Assembly: GCF_026151205.1 (NCBI RefSeq)
Contig: NC_087072.1
Span: forward strand, 8,803,669-8,863,668
From: Bolinopsis microptera
Taxonomy: Eukaryota > Ctenophora > Tentaculata > Lobata > Bolinopsidae
Direction: 5' to 3'
Length of the DNA stretch: 60,000 nucleotides
Notes under the pieces: model-generated
Told to the model about the DNA's origin: nothing
Database searches by the model: none
The model's input: the letters and a program-made list of their open reading frames with translations, nothing else
In this document: positions 33,203-45,700 of the stretch, in pieces
Position numbering within the stretch: the stretch's first letter is position 1
Layout: each line of letters starts with the position of its first letter
Program-made: the position numbers and the translations under genes

Positions 33203-35563
33203 GATACATAGGTACCGCGACAATTGACCCCCCGACAATTGACCCCCCGACAATTGACCCCCTATGTAATTACACTGAGGTCAATTGTCGCGAAATCTAG
33301 GGTTTAGTACGACAATTGACCCCCCGACAATTGACCCCCCGACAATTAACCCCCCGACAATTAACCCCCATGTAATTTCACTGGGGTCAATTGATCGGGT
33401 TAGGGTCAGGGTCAGAGTCATGGGTCAGGGTCGGGTCCTGGGTCAGGGTCCTGGGTCAGGGTCCTGGGTCAGGGTCAGGGTCAGGGTCAGGGTCAGGGTC
33501 AGGGTCAGGGTCAGGGTCAGGGTCAGGGTCAGGGTCAGGGTCAGGGTCAGGGTCAGGGTCAGGGTCAGGGTCAGGGTCAGGGTCAGGGTCAGGGTCAGGG
33601 TCAGGGTCAGGGTCAGGGTCAGGGTCAGGGTCAGGGTCAGGGTCAGGGTCAGGGTCAGGGTCAGGGTCAGGGTCAGGGTCAGGGTCAGGGTCAGGGTCAG
33701 GGTCAGGGTCAGGGTCAGGGTCAGGGTCAGGGTCAGGGTCAGGGTCAGGGTCAGGGTCAGGGTCAGGGTCAGGGTCAGGGTCAGGGTCAGGGTCAGGGTC
33801 AGGGTCAGGGTCAGGGTCAGGGTCAGGGTCAGGGTCAGGGTCAGGGTCAGGGTCAGGGTCAGGGTCAGGGTCAGGGTCAGGGTCAGGGTCAGGGTCAGGG
33901 TCAGGGTCAGGGTCAGGGTCAGGGTCAGGGTCAGGGTCAGGGTCAGGGTCAGGGTCAGGGTCAGGGTCAGGGTCAGGGTCAGGGTCAGGGTCAGGGTCAG
34001 GGTCAGGGTCAGGGTCAGGGTCAGGGTCAGGGTCAGGGTCAGGGTCAGGGTCAGGGTCAGGGTCAGGGTCAGGGTCAGGGTCAGGGTCAGGGTCAGGGTC
34101 AGGGTCAGGGTCAGGGTCAGGGTCAGGGTCAGGGTCAGGGTCAGGGTCAGGGTCAGGGTCAGGGTCAGGGTCAGGGTCAGGGTCAGGGTCAGGGTCAGGG
34201 TCAGGGTCAGGGTCAGGGTCAGGGTCAGGGTCAGGGTCAGGGTCAGGGTCAGGGTCAGGGTCAGGGTCAGGGTCAGGGTCAGGGTCAGGGTCAGGGTCAG
34301 GGTCAGGGTCAGGGTCAGGGTCAGGGTCAGGGTCAGGGTCAGGGTCAGGGTCAGGGTCAGGGTCAGGGTCAGGGTCAGGGTCAGGGTCAGGGTCAGGGTC
34401 AGGGTCAGGGTCAGGGTCAGGGTCAGGGTCAGGGTCAGGGTCAGGGTCAGGGTCAGGGTCAGGGTCAGGGTCAGGGTCAGGGTCAGGGTCAGGGTCAGGG
34501 TCAGGGTCAGGGTCAGGGTCAGGGTCAGGGTCAGGGTCAGGGTCAGGGTCAGGGTCAGGGTCAGGGTCAGGGTCAGGGTCAGGGTCAGGGTCAGGGTCAG
34601 GGTCAGGGTCAGGGTCAGGGTCAGGGTCAGGGTCAGGGTCAGGGTCAGGGTCAGGGTCAGGGTCAGGGTCAGGGTCAGGGTCAGGGTCAGGGTCAGGGTC
34701 AGGGTCAGGGTCAGGGTCAGGGTCAGGGTCAGGGTCAGGGTCAGGGTCAGGGTCAGGGTCAGGGTCAGGGTCAGGGTCAGGGTCAGGGTCAGGGTCAGGG
34801 TCAGGGTCAGGGTCAGGGTCAGGGTCAGGGTCAGGGTCAGGGTCAGGGTCAGGGTCAGGGTCAGGGTCAGGGTCAGGGTCAGGGTCAGGGTCAGGGTCAG
34901 GGTCAGGGTCAGGGTCAGGGTCAGGGTCAGGGTCAGGGTCAGGGTCAGGGTCAGGGTCAGGGTCAGGGTCAGGGTCAGGGTCAGGGTCAGGGTCAGGGTC
35001 AGGGTCAGGGTCAGGGTCAGGGTCAGGGTCAGGGTCAGGGTCAGGGTCAGGGTCAGGGTCAGGGTCAGGGTCAGGGTCAGGGTCAGGGTCAGGGTCAGGG
35101 TCAGGGTCAGGGTCAGGGTCAGGGTCAGGGTCAGGGTCAGGGTCAGGGTCAGGGTCAGGGTCAGGGTCAGGGTCAGGGTCAGGGTCAGGGTCAGGGTCAG
35201 GGTCAGGGTCAGGGTCAGGGTCAGGGTCAGGGTCAGGGTCAGGGTCAGGGTCAGGGTCAGGGTCAGGGTCAGGGTCAGGGTCAGGGTCAGGGTCAGGGTC
35301 AGGGTCAGGGTCAGGGTCAGGGTCAGGGTCAGGGTCAGGGTCAGGGTCAGGGTCAGGGTCAGGGTCAGGGTCAGGGTCGGGGTCGGGGTCAGGGTCAGGG
35401 TCAGGGTCAGGGTCAGGGTCAGGGTCAGGGTTTAATTGTATTAAATTATATTGTCGGGGGTCAATTGTCGGGGGGTCAATTGTCGGGGGGTCAATTGTCG
35501 AGGGGTCAACTGTCGGGGGGTCAATTATTGTCGGGGGGTCAATTGTCGCCCACCCGATACATA
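33203..35563. mobile_element. TIR-bounded element with an expanded microsatellite core
   Basis: The inner ends GCGACAATTGACCCCCCG (from 33218) and its reverse complement (to about 35549) are inverted. Just outside, GATACATA occurs on both sides (33203-33210 and 35556-35563), an apparent 8-bp target duplication as made by hAT-type elements. Inside the ends are 15-bp tandem units (GACAATTGACCCCCC) on the left and the inverted form on the right, then the hexamer array. No protein is encoded; the long VR, GS and other dipeptide ORFs are artefacts of a 6-bp period. Confidence 0.7.
33403..35430. repeat. (AGGGTC)n microsatellite, 1,908 bp uninterrupted
   Basis: From 33471 to 35378 the hexamer repeats without a change, 318 units, with impure margins (CTGGGTCAGGGTC on the left, two GGGGTC units on the right). 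The strand shown is purine-biased and G-rich (GGG every 6 bases), so it could form G-quadruplexes. True length in the genome may differ because assemblers mis-size such arrays. Confidence 0.95.
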
Positions 35564-35671
35564 ATACTCAATAAATGTAATAGGTTTGTAGTGTTGTAAT
35601 TAGTTTATGATTAATGTTATATATGAATTGGTAATAATGGACCTACTCTTTGTAAATTCACCATCTGAACT

Positions 35672-37336
35672 AGGAACCGACCGGAATAGGCTTTTGGCTG
35701 CCGGACCGGATTTTGCCGGATATCAATCTATTATCCGGTTAGCCGGATTTTGTCCGACCGGAACCGGTTGTTAGGAAGGGCAATTATAAGGCTGCCGGAA
35801 CTTGCCGGAAAATTTAAATTAATCCTTATTATTGGGCTTTTGTCATTATCAACTATGATATTAATTCTACTAAGCCATAGTTTGTAATTACACGATAAGT
35901 TCTGCATTCCTAAGAGCAATTTAATACAACCACACCGATGATATTTCCTGTTTAGGCCTAGCAGTAGACATTCACATAGGTCAAATATCAAATCAACAAG
36001 CAGTACGTTGTAACCAGAGTAAACAAGTAGTAACAAGAGTAGACAAGTTATTATCAGAAATGATATGCAATTGGTATATCCTGCCAGACCCCTAGAGCGC
36101 TATTGGGCTGCACGACTTAGGGGACCCCCAATTATTAGGAGTCCCTCGGTGATCAGATCATGTCACCAATTAGTGACGTATAAATAATGATGTGATCCTT
36201 CAGTAGAATTTAATTATAGATTTCCCACACACACACAGATTTATTGAGATTATTACTTAAGATATTTATAAGTATAATCACTTTTATTGTTAATTAGCGG
36301 ACTAACATCGCTCGCTCGCTTTTCCCATTCATTCACGGCCTACAAATAATTTATTATTGGCGAATGAATTTCCCAAGGGTTTAAGATCTTAAAGAGTTAA
36401 GAACAGCTGCCCACGCACCACAGCTTGAGTTAGGCACTAGGCAGTGATTACAGTGATAACTGTTGATTGACCCTTCCAGATCGTAGAGGTCTGCAACACA
36501 TGCTCGCTTTGCACATGCATTGTTTTCATCTCTCTATAACTATAATAATAAAGTAATAAGCAATTAAAAGTTATGTCTGTAGCCCGCTCGTCGCACGTAC
36601 ATTAATTATGAGTAATTAAACTTGCATGTTGTAGCATATTATTATATATGTATTTTACCAAAACCCATAATTGGGTAGAGTGGACCGTTGCCAGTGTTTC
36701 CCAAAACTCGGAGCCAAAACTGGATCATAATAATAAAATGTGATAAAGAGCATTACTAGAGCTACTTTTCGTAATAAGGTTCGGTTCTCCTCTATACTAC
36801 ATAGGTTTTGGAGTCGACGATCTACAAGCAGTACGTAGCAACGAATTACGAGAGCAGACAAGATGTAACAAGAGTAGACAAGTTATTATCTAGAATGACA
36901 TGCAATTGGCTTATCCTACCAGACGCCTTGAGCGCGATTGCGCGTGTGAAACACAGTTGTTCCCTTTTTGTCATGCAGGCCTGAGTATCAAAGCACAATA
37001 GTTCCCGATTCACGACACAACTGTACCTTTTTAGCATGCAGGCACACTTAATCACTGGTTAGTTCCAATTAAGCGACACAGTACTAGTAGTACCCGATTC
37101 AGGGCACAGGGGGGGACTCGAGGCTTCCCCCTGGTAATGCGGATAATCATTTTTGATTTTTTTAAAGATTCGAGTTAAAAAGGGAAAAAAAATATACATT
37201 TTAGAAATACATTTTTTGAAGAAATATCCGGCAAAAATGCGGCAAAATTTTCTGAAACCGGACTGGAGCCGGAACCGGATATTGAAGCCGGATATCCGAC
37301 CGGATCCGGATTCAGCCGGATATCCGGTCGGTTCCT
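35672..37336. mobile_element. TIR element with CCGG-rich ends
   Basis: AGGAACCGACCGG at 35672-35684 is the inverse of CCGGTCGGTTCCT at 37324-37336. Both subterminal regions (about 35690-35810 and 37240-37330) are dense in CCGGA/TCCGG. ATCTGAAC before the left end and ATTCTGAAC shortly after the right end may be a target duplication. Inside are fragments related to the 30.2/49.4-kb foldback family (36308-36335 and 36655-36710), so other elements are nested. No transposase is visible. Confidence 0.6.
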
Positions 37337-39560
37337 AAATTCTGAACCACCGAGAACAATCCACACCATCACGATAACAAACTGTGTCAATTTTAGCATC
37401 ATGGCGCGCTGAAACTGCCTTATCTCGTACTATGTACTGATAAAGTTTAAGATAAACTGAACCAGTGCCACAAAACCAATGCTTGAAACGATAAATGTGA
37501 GCTAGTTTGCCTCTACAGAGAGCACCTCAATACGACTAATAGTTTCCTTATGGATCATTCATAAAGCCCTGCCCTCATAACCAAACCAACCACGGACGGA
37601 ATGGCTAAGCTGAGTAATTATCTTTTGAATATTTGTATGACCATAGTTCTGCGTGTCTTGTTGGGTATAGAGTATATTGCAATACCACAAAATGTCTTGA
37701 CGTCTGGGCAGAGCCTTTGGCTTTACAATTGAAATTTAAATGATCAAATTTTAAACCCCAACACGAGAAATAGTTGCCTTTTGAATTATTCGTGTAGCCT
37801 TGTCTTCATTAGAATTGACTAACAATGCATCCCAGGGAACTTGAATATTTAATTTTTAACAGCCATTGTTATTCGAATAATGCTGGTTAGCTATTAGTGG
37901 TTATTGCTGGCAGTTGCTCATTTAGGCCTTAATCACAGTTCCGGATGAGTCAACCGAGGAGAAGTCAGGCAGATGTTCAATGTTGTATTTAAGTATCTGA
38001 TCATCAGAATCTTTAGGTCACTCTCTACTCTAGATGATACCACCAACCTGTACGATATGGGATTTAACCACCCAACCTTAAATATAATAAATTAATACCA
38101 TGATCATAACAATCATTAAGAGCTTTTAATTAAATGAGCAGAGTGAGAAGAGATAACTAAGTACCTTCAACTAGTACTTTCAACACTACTGTATAACAAA
38201 TAATTTTAGGAGGTTCTCTAAAGATGATATTTTACTCGAAGAGCCTAAACTGTGTATGGTTCGCCTCTCCAAACAAATCTAAAGAGATAACTCTGTAATT
38301 CTGTAACTGTGAATACCGAATGGTGAAAAGTCAAGAGCATCTTATTTATTTACAGGCTTCTCTAGCATTTTCTACTATGGAAACGAACACTTTGAGAAAG
38401 TTTAATGTATAAACAGGTTTGTTCCAATAATGCTAAAAATTCAAATAGTTTACTAATATTTGCAATTGAGTCTCTGTATTTATTTTGTATAAAATTTCAA
38501 AATTTAATGATAGGCTTTGGTTTGGTCTTCGTTCGCACTTTCTTTTTTATTTATGTTTATAAAAATTATACACAAATGTATGCGTTAAGAAATCAGAAAT
38601 GAAAGTCTGATTACAAATTATAATAAATATAAACATTATAACAAATTCAGTAAAAACACATTTTTAACGTCATGATAATAATATGTTTATCAGTAAAATG
38701 AAGAAGCTCTTCGTTTCTACAATTTTGTCACAGCAGCCAATTTAAACTTGTACTGTAATCAACTGAGTCGTAACTTTACCGGTTTTAAAATGTGTTAGCT
38801 GTTATTATAATATACTTGTGAAAATACCTTCCAGCAGCAAAATATAATATTCCAAGTGATTTCTTACTTTAACTCTACCATTTCACACAAATAAATTAAT
38901 ATAAATCGTGGTGTAAGACCCAGAATGAGATCGCTTTTCAACTTTTAAATGATATAAGATTAGAAATTGGGAGCATGCTCAGTTGATCAGGGGGGATTAA
39001 AAAACGTATTAATAACGTGGGCACTCAGTTGATGAAAACATAAGTCAGAAAAAATTAATTTTGCGGCATAAATTGTTAGGTCTTGAACAAAATTGCGAAA
39101 ATTATTTCCAAATTAATGGTTTCAAATTAATGAATGCAACAATGGACCAACAATGTCCGCTGTATCCCCTCCCCCAGAGGAGTCTTTGAAGTGATCGATA
39201 ATATCTACAAAACTTTAATGTTCCATAGTCAGATAGTTTAGATAAAACCTCTCGTTCGATCTGTTATTTATCTGGTAAAGAGAGAATTAGAGAAAAAGGA
39301 GAGTTAATGTGGGAGTGAAAGTATCAAGCCAATCATTGATCGATTATCTTCCTCGAAAATATTATAATTCAGACAATATATAATTCTAAATACAAGCAAA
39401 AAGACCTACTTTGATAATTGTGAGATATCACCGACTGAATCCTTGTCTTAGGAATTTCAAACCAAACATGGGAGAACTATCCTGTCGGATGGTTGTACAT
39501 TAATTATAGTCAGTGTTAGTGGGTATTAATGAGCTACTAATTAATCGTTTAATACACTAA
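37337..39560. other. Intergenic, no gene seen
   Basis: AT-rich, no convincing exons. ACTTTCAACACTACTGTATA at about 38172 shares its sequence with 13500, a dispersed repeat. Confidence 0.45.
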
Positions 39561-40020
39561 TTGCACTTAAGGCCAGAGGGGGGGGGGGGGTAAGGGGTCA
39601 AAAACATCGACCAAAATATTATTTTCTAAATCAATATAATTTTTGATGACAAAAACATTGCTGCTATTCACGTATTTGTAGCTGCTTAACTTTTTTTAAT
39701 AATTGAGCTTGACTGATTTTCACAAAATTGAGTATACAACATTGAGGTTAATAAAATTGAGGTTAATATTTTATTACACTCCATAATTTTTTGTTATTTC
39801 GGTCAGCAAATGTTAACTCTAAATTTTAGGTTCATAATTATCAGAAAAAGTAATTTCCAAACGTGATTAAATGAGGTTAACCTCTTTTTTTAGATATAGC
39901 GAGAATAGACAGTGTAGCTTTATCTATCACAGTGTAGCTTTATCTATCTAACTTTCGTATCAATTTGCTAATGCTTGCTTGAATCGCGCTTGTATACGAC
40001 CTTGCCTATATTTGTACAGC

Positions 40021-41892
40021 ATGACTGGGGGCCAGCAGAAATCGGAGGCTTCTTGTGCTTTTTTCGTTTCCTTTAATGAGCCTGAGTCACTGTCTCCAGC
40101 TCTGGTTTCGGAGGTGGGCCACCCGTCCTCTTCTCCCGGCGCTACACCTGGGAAAGGGGACAACTCCTACACCTCCAACTCGCCATCTCTCGAAGGTAAG
40201 AAGATGATTGACTCTTCTACCCAGACTTTAAGTTACTGTGTTAACTCTTTTTCGAGCAAAACATGTAACGAACTCCTGATCGCTGGCAATTTGTCTGTTG
40301 AGCAGATTCAGTTCGAGGCAAATTACCTACGATCTCTGTCTCACAAACGACAAGCTAGATTTAACCCGAATCTAAAAGCCACATATCTGTCGCAGATTAA
40401 TCTCGACTTAAAATCTAACTTGGCAGACAATATGTGTATAGATTTTGAAGCCGCTGCCACGTCTCATGACCTAACCTTGTCACACTTTTCATGTCTCGTG
40501 GAAGAAGCACAGAAACAAGTTGACGAACTTGTTGCTCTGAACGCACGTGTCAAAGACTGGCCCCCAGTCCTTGGTAAAGGAGTCCCGTACTCGGATGACG
40601 GAGACTTGGAAAACTTGAACAGAGAGAGCGACTGGACAGGTGACATCCTCCCTGAATCGGTATGTTCTTTTGTTGAAGACTTTAATTTTGAAGAATTATC
40701 CGTCAGCGAAATCCTCCATCAAATCCCGATAACAGAGCCCAGCAGCCATGGCCGTAAGGTGACCTACTTTGGCAAGCGGGGGTATAACTACGGAAATACT
40801 CACCACGACCCAAACGACTACCCCGACTGCACCATCATGACGTCCGTCATCGACAGTTTGAAATCGAAGGTACAACATTTCAACACTGATACCTACTCCT
40901 GTCTCCTAACATACTACCCAGACGGTCGTGCGACCATCCCTGCTCATTCAGATAATGAAACCAACATCAAGAGTGACAGCCAGATATACACTATATCTGT
41001 GGGGGCCACTAGGGAACTCGAATTTGTAAACAGAGTTGGACCCCTATCTGAGCACAGAGTTAAGTTAAAGCACGGTTCTATCCATGTCATGAGTGCTCAA
41101 TCACAGAATGATTGGAGCCATGAGCTTCTTTTTGACCCAGCCGTACAGGAACCACGGATATCCTTCACCTTCCGTCACATCGTTGACCCTCCCATGAAAC
41201 CTCCCGCACCCCCCATGCAGCACGAGCCACCGCCACAAACTGCAACAAATAAGCATCGCATACTCTTTGTCACCGATTCCATCCTCAGTTCAACCCCGGA
41301 GCACATCTTTGGCAGAATTAGCGGTCACCGCTGCATCAGGAAAAAGAACTACTACCTCACAGATCTGCCAAACTTTGAGCATGAGTTTGAGTACTCGAAG
41401 TATGTTATTCTAGCGATGGGAATCAACGACCTAAGCACGCATAAAGATAGTCGCAATCCTCAAATGTCTGGCCTAACACTCGCTCAATGGGCTTCTAAAA
41501 AGCTTAAGTACTACTGCTCCAGATACTCACACTCGACTTTCGTCGTGAATTCGATACTTCACACACGCCGTGGCTGGTTAAACTGTGAAGTCAACAACTT
41601 CAATCGAATAATGTACCAGTTGGCATGTGTTATCCCAAATCTCGAGTTTTTTGACTCACATGCAGCACTCACACGCGACCGCATCTCGAAGCATGTGGAT
41701 CAGGTTCTGGACAGATCAGACGGCAGAGGCACGCACCTAACCCTAGCAGCCAAGAGGATGATTTCTAGCCAACTCGTGCTCGCCATAGAACTGCTAGATG
41801 GCCGCCAAACTGGCAAGTGCAGGGGATACGGCCTTAGGAACTGGACCTGGCCACTGCGTCAGTGGTTGCGATCGGTCAACTCTTGCGACTGA
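40021..41892 (+). CDS. LINE ORF1: AlkB-like dioxygenase plus SGNH hydrolase
   Basis: 623 residues from the ATG at 40021; the frame is open upstream to a TTG at 39979. Residues about 250-390 carry the AlkB-type 2-oxoglutarate/Fe(II) pattern: H309-S-D311 in RATIPAHSDNE, H367 in NDWSHELLF, and R379-ISFTF-R385, the family's R-x5-R. Residues about 410-590 carry an SGNH hydrolase/esterase: ILFVTDSIL (Ser420), MGIND (Asn469), and D567GRGTH572. The N-terminal 250 residues are low in recognisable domains. SGNH esterases are known in CR1-like ORF1 proteins; the AlkB part is unusual. Possible role: repair or demethylation of element RNA or DNA, an inference. Confidence 0.75.
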   Translation: MTGGQQKSEASCAFFVSFNEPESLSPALVSEVGHPSSSPGATPGKGDNSYTSNSPSLEGKKMIDSSTQTLSYCVNSFSSKTCNELLIAGNLSVEQIQFEANYLRSLSHKRQARFNPNLKATYLSQINLDLKSNLADNMCIDFEAAATSHDLTLSHFSCLVEEAQKQVDELVALNARVKDWPPVLGKGVPYSDDGDLENLNRESDWTGDILPESVCSFVEDFNFEELSVSEILHQIPITEPSSHGRKVTYFGKRGYNYGNTHHDPNDYPDCTIMTSVIDSLKSKVQHFNTDTYSCLLTYYPDGRATIPAHSDNETNIKSDSQIYTISVGATRELEFVNRVGPLSEHRVKLKHGSIHVMSAQSQNDWSHELLFDPAVQEPRISFTFRHIVDPPMKPPAPPMQHEPPPQTATNKHRILFVTDSILSSTPEHIFGRISGHRCIRKKNYYLTDLPNFEHEFEYSKYVILAMGINDLSTHKDSRNPQMSGLTLAQWASKKLKYYCSRYSHSTFVVNSILHTRRGWLNCEVNNFNRIMYQLACVIPNLEFFDSHAALTRDRISKHVDQVLDRSDGRGTHLTLAAKRMISSQLVLAIELLDGRQTGKCRGYGLRNWTWPLRQWLRSVNSCD

Positions 41893-42738
41893 GACAGTTT
41901 TTGTTATCGGGAAATGAAATGTTATGATCTGTAGATCAAGTGTTATGCTAGTCATATTTTGACTGAGGATAGATCACACGCTGGAGAATTTTTAGTTTAG
42001 TTTTGGTAGGAGATTCTGTTGGTGATATATGTACGAGTCAACTCCTGGCCACGATACGGCACATGTAATCACGTGCTGTTTTAATTTAATTCAATTTAAT
42101 TGTGTCACAAATAAGCTCTCACGACTAAACAATCAGAAACAATCAGATGCATAAATGGGCCCACTTCTTATCTGCCACCCCTAAAATAGCAATACTACAG
42201 ATAAGATTTTCATTTTACCACTATCTCCATTATTCAGCTACGAAATTTTAATCAAAGACAATTTTAGTACTTAGCAGTCATACACATATATCGTCCAACT
42301 CTCATATTCATCACAAATCTTTGACATAATACTTTGATTACACATCAACACACCTAATGAAAGTTTTTTTGTTTTGTTTTTTGTTTGTTAACGGACGGGT
42401 AATGCGGAGTGCAATTGTAGGCGAGGTCTTACAAGTTCCAAACTAAGCAAGTTTTCGTACAGTTGAGGTTAAGCTACCTGCTACAGTCAAGTTAAAGTTA
42501 CACGTTTTAGTACAGTACAGTCAAAGTTAAGCTGCTCTACTAGCACACTCGCTAGATAGTTAGTTTTAGATAGTTAAGATTATTAATCAGTTAGTGTAAA
42601 TTAGTATCAGTCAGGATCTGTTAGCTCACAAAACTGTTAGTTTTCGCGAAGCAGGTCTGACTTTCATATATATTCTTATATACCTTATCATAAACATTTA
42701 TTTTGATTAATCAATTCACAACGAAATTTAAAAACATC
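41893..42738 (+). other. LINE inter-ORF region
   Basis: About 850 bases without a conserved ORF between ORF1 and ORF2. It contains a T/G-rich patch (about 42364-42390) and short repeated AGTTAAGCT/AGTTAAAGTTA phrases near 42460-42530. Confidence 0.6.
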
Positions 42739-45700
42739 ATGAACACAAACGGTGAAGTTAGCAATAGTCAAAAAATTAAAATCAAATGCACGGCCTGTCC
42801 GGGCTGGTGTTACTCTAAGTCTAACTTGCGTACTTGTGCATGGTGCGAGGGCCATGTGCATAGGAAATGTTTCCAGGAAACGTTAGGTTGCATCAGATGT
42901 TGCGAATCAATGATTCCAGGTTACAATGTAGAGACATTCGATCTCTATGATAAGTTCGACCACCTTCACGCATCACGTCTTAGTTTCAATCCATATGATC
43001 GCTCGCACGTAATAAATTCCATCGGCAATAGTTTAGATCAGAATAGTGACATGAACAACGAATACTGGAATGAAATAAGCGAAATCTTAACCAAGTGCAA
43101 ATATCAAGAACCTAAAAACGTCACAAACTCCGCCAAAGACGAGTTGAAAGTTTTTTCATTAAATATACGATCACTAGCAAAAAACATAACATATCTTAGA
43201 GAAGAAATCCACACCTTCTCAAAATGTGATGTGTTATGCTTTAATGAAACTAACTGTAACATTGATAAGCTGCCTAATGGTATTGATGATATCACAATCG
43301 AGGGTTTTCACGAACCTGTTATACAAGCACCTTTACGAAAATCGGGGAGAGGAGGTGGGTTAGCAATCTATATAAACAAACGTGTGTGCGATTTTGATAA
43401 AATTGAACGTCTTGACTTAGCTCTGGATCCTGAAGACATGAGTGGCGAGTTCCAACTAGTCAAAATTCATAATTGCAAAGGTTTTAACAAAACCAAGGTT
43501 ATAGTAAATTTATACAGATCACCGTCAAGAGATACAAATAAGTTCATTAGCTTACTCGATCACGTACTTAATAGACTAGATAGACACTCACGCAAACACG
43601 TTATGTTTCATGGCGATGCAAATATTGATCTTATTAAATATGACACTGATTCCTCAAGCCAGAACCTCATTGACACACTGGCAAAATATGGTTTTGTTCA
43701 AACTGTTTCAAAACCAACACGAGTCACTGACCACAGTGCCACCCTTATTGACCATGTGTACACAAATAATATTGAAAACACATTAAGTAGCAACGTGTTA
43801 ACACTCGACATCTCCGATCATCTTGCAACGTTGACCACTATAAAGTTACGTGCAGTATCACAAAAGCACACCACACACTCAAATAGGACCGATACCACAA
43901 AATACCGTGAAACACGTACTATGAATGAAGCCAGCAATGCTATGTTCAAGGAGCTATTGGAAGGGGAGACGTGGGAGGTAGCGCGGGAATCAGGCAGTGC
44001 GAGTGAACAGTATGACAAGTTCTCAGAAATCTACATGAAACATTACAACACTGCATACCCCGTTAAGAGTAATCGTAATCGTCGTGAAAATGAACAGTCT
44101 GATCCGAAGCCGTGGATACTTCCATGGCTCGAAACAGCTTGTGCACGTAAACAGCAATTATACCATCTTAATATCACAGAGCCTACTGATGAAAACATAG
44201 CTGCATACGATAAAATGAAACTATTTTGCAGTAAACACGTTAACATTGCCAAGGAGCGGTATTACAAAAAACAATTTGAAAAATATCAGGACTGTTCCAA
44301 AAAACAATGGGAGATAATCAACGGCCTGCTAAACAGAAAAAGACGGGGATCTGATCAAATCAGATTGAGGGATACTGACGGGACGATCTTGAGTACTAAC
44401 TCGGCAGTCGCTGAAAAGTTCAATGGCTACTTTTCCAGCATCGCAGCCAACATCAAGTCTCAGATCAGTTCCCGACAGACCTTCGATCCTGGGGGGTTCC
44501 AGGAGTATCTGACCGGGTCATGTCCAATGTCTATCTACCTCGAACCTACTGGGCCCACCGAGATTCATAGAATTATTATTGGCCTAAAAAATAAGGCAAC
44601 TCTCGATTCAAAGATTGAGCCCTTGAAAATGCGCCTTAGCAAAAGTAGTTAACACATCTTTTGTAGAGGGAGCTTTCCCTAAAGCTTTGAAAACGGCAAA
44701 AGTTACACCTATACACAAAGGAGGTTGTAAACTCGACGTAGCGAATTATAGACCTATTTCGCTTCTGGGCTCGTTCTCAAAAATTTATGAAAAACTAATG
44801 CACAGACGCGTTTTAGAATTTCTCGACAAGAATAACTCTCTATTCGAGAATCAGTACGGATTCCGACCAGGAAGATCATGTGAGCACGCGCTTCTCAATG
44901 CTCAGAGCTCTATTCTGCATTCTCTAAATAAGAACCAAATAGCACTTTTATTACTTTTAGACTATAGCAAGGCATTTGACGTCCTAGATCACGCGACATT
45001 ACTCAGGAAACTTGAGCATTACGGTATTCGTGGCATTGCGTTGAAATGGTTCGAGTCATACCTCAGTGGTCGCAGTCAATTTGTTTCCCTAAACGGCTCC
45101 AATTCATCATTAGAATCTATGATATACGGTGTTCCACAAGGGAGCATATTAGGCCCCCTGCTCTTTGTCATATATATCAATGACTTACCAGGAATCAGTA
45201 ACCTAGCTAAATTTATATTATACGCAGACGACACAAACATTATTATCACCGGAACATTATTATCACCGGATCAAATGTACAAGACATTATATCCAAAGTA
45301 AACCACCTCACTGACGTGTTGATAAAATGGGTTAACTCGAACGGCCTAGCTCTTAATCTGAAGAAGACTTGCTATATGGTATTTTCAAAAAGACGGGTAG
45401 ATCTATCGTCTCTACAAGTAAGTATCGACAACTCTCCTATAGAACGCAAAACGGAGGCCAGGTTTTTAGGAGTTATCGTCGACGACAAACTAAAATGGGC
45501 CAGCCACATCCGAGCCGTCAAATCAAAAATGTCACGGTTTATAGGTATTATGTTCAAAATAAAACGCAAATTACCAATCAAAGCACGCTTACAGATCTTC
45601 CAAAGTTTTGTACAATCTCACTTAAATTTCTGTTCACTAGTTTGGGGCTTTGCTGCAAAATCCCATATCGAATCACTGTTCACTAAACAAAAGCAGGGAA

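Noticed and set aside
33403-35430. Interstitial telomere
   Set aside because: AGGGTC is not a standard telomere hexamer, and the array is framed by inverted minisatellites and a target-like duplication, which fits an element core better.
33285-35574. Two very long + strand ORFs of repeating Val-Arg and Gly-Ser
   Set aside because: They are the hexamer microsatellite read in two frames; a 6-bp period without stops keeps frames open. Not proteins.
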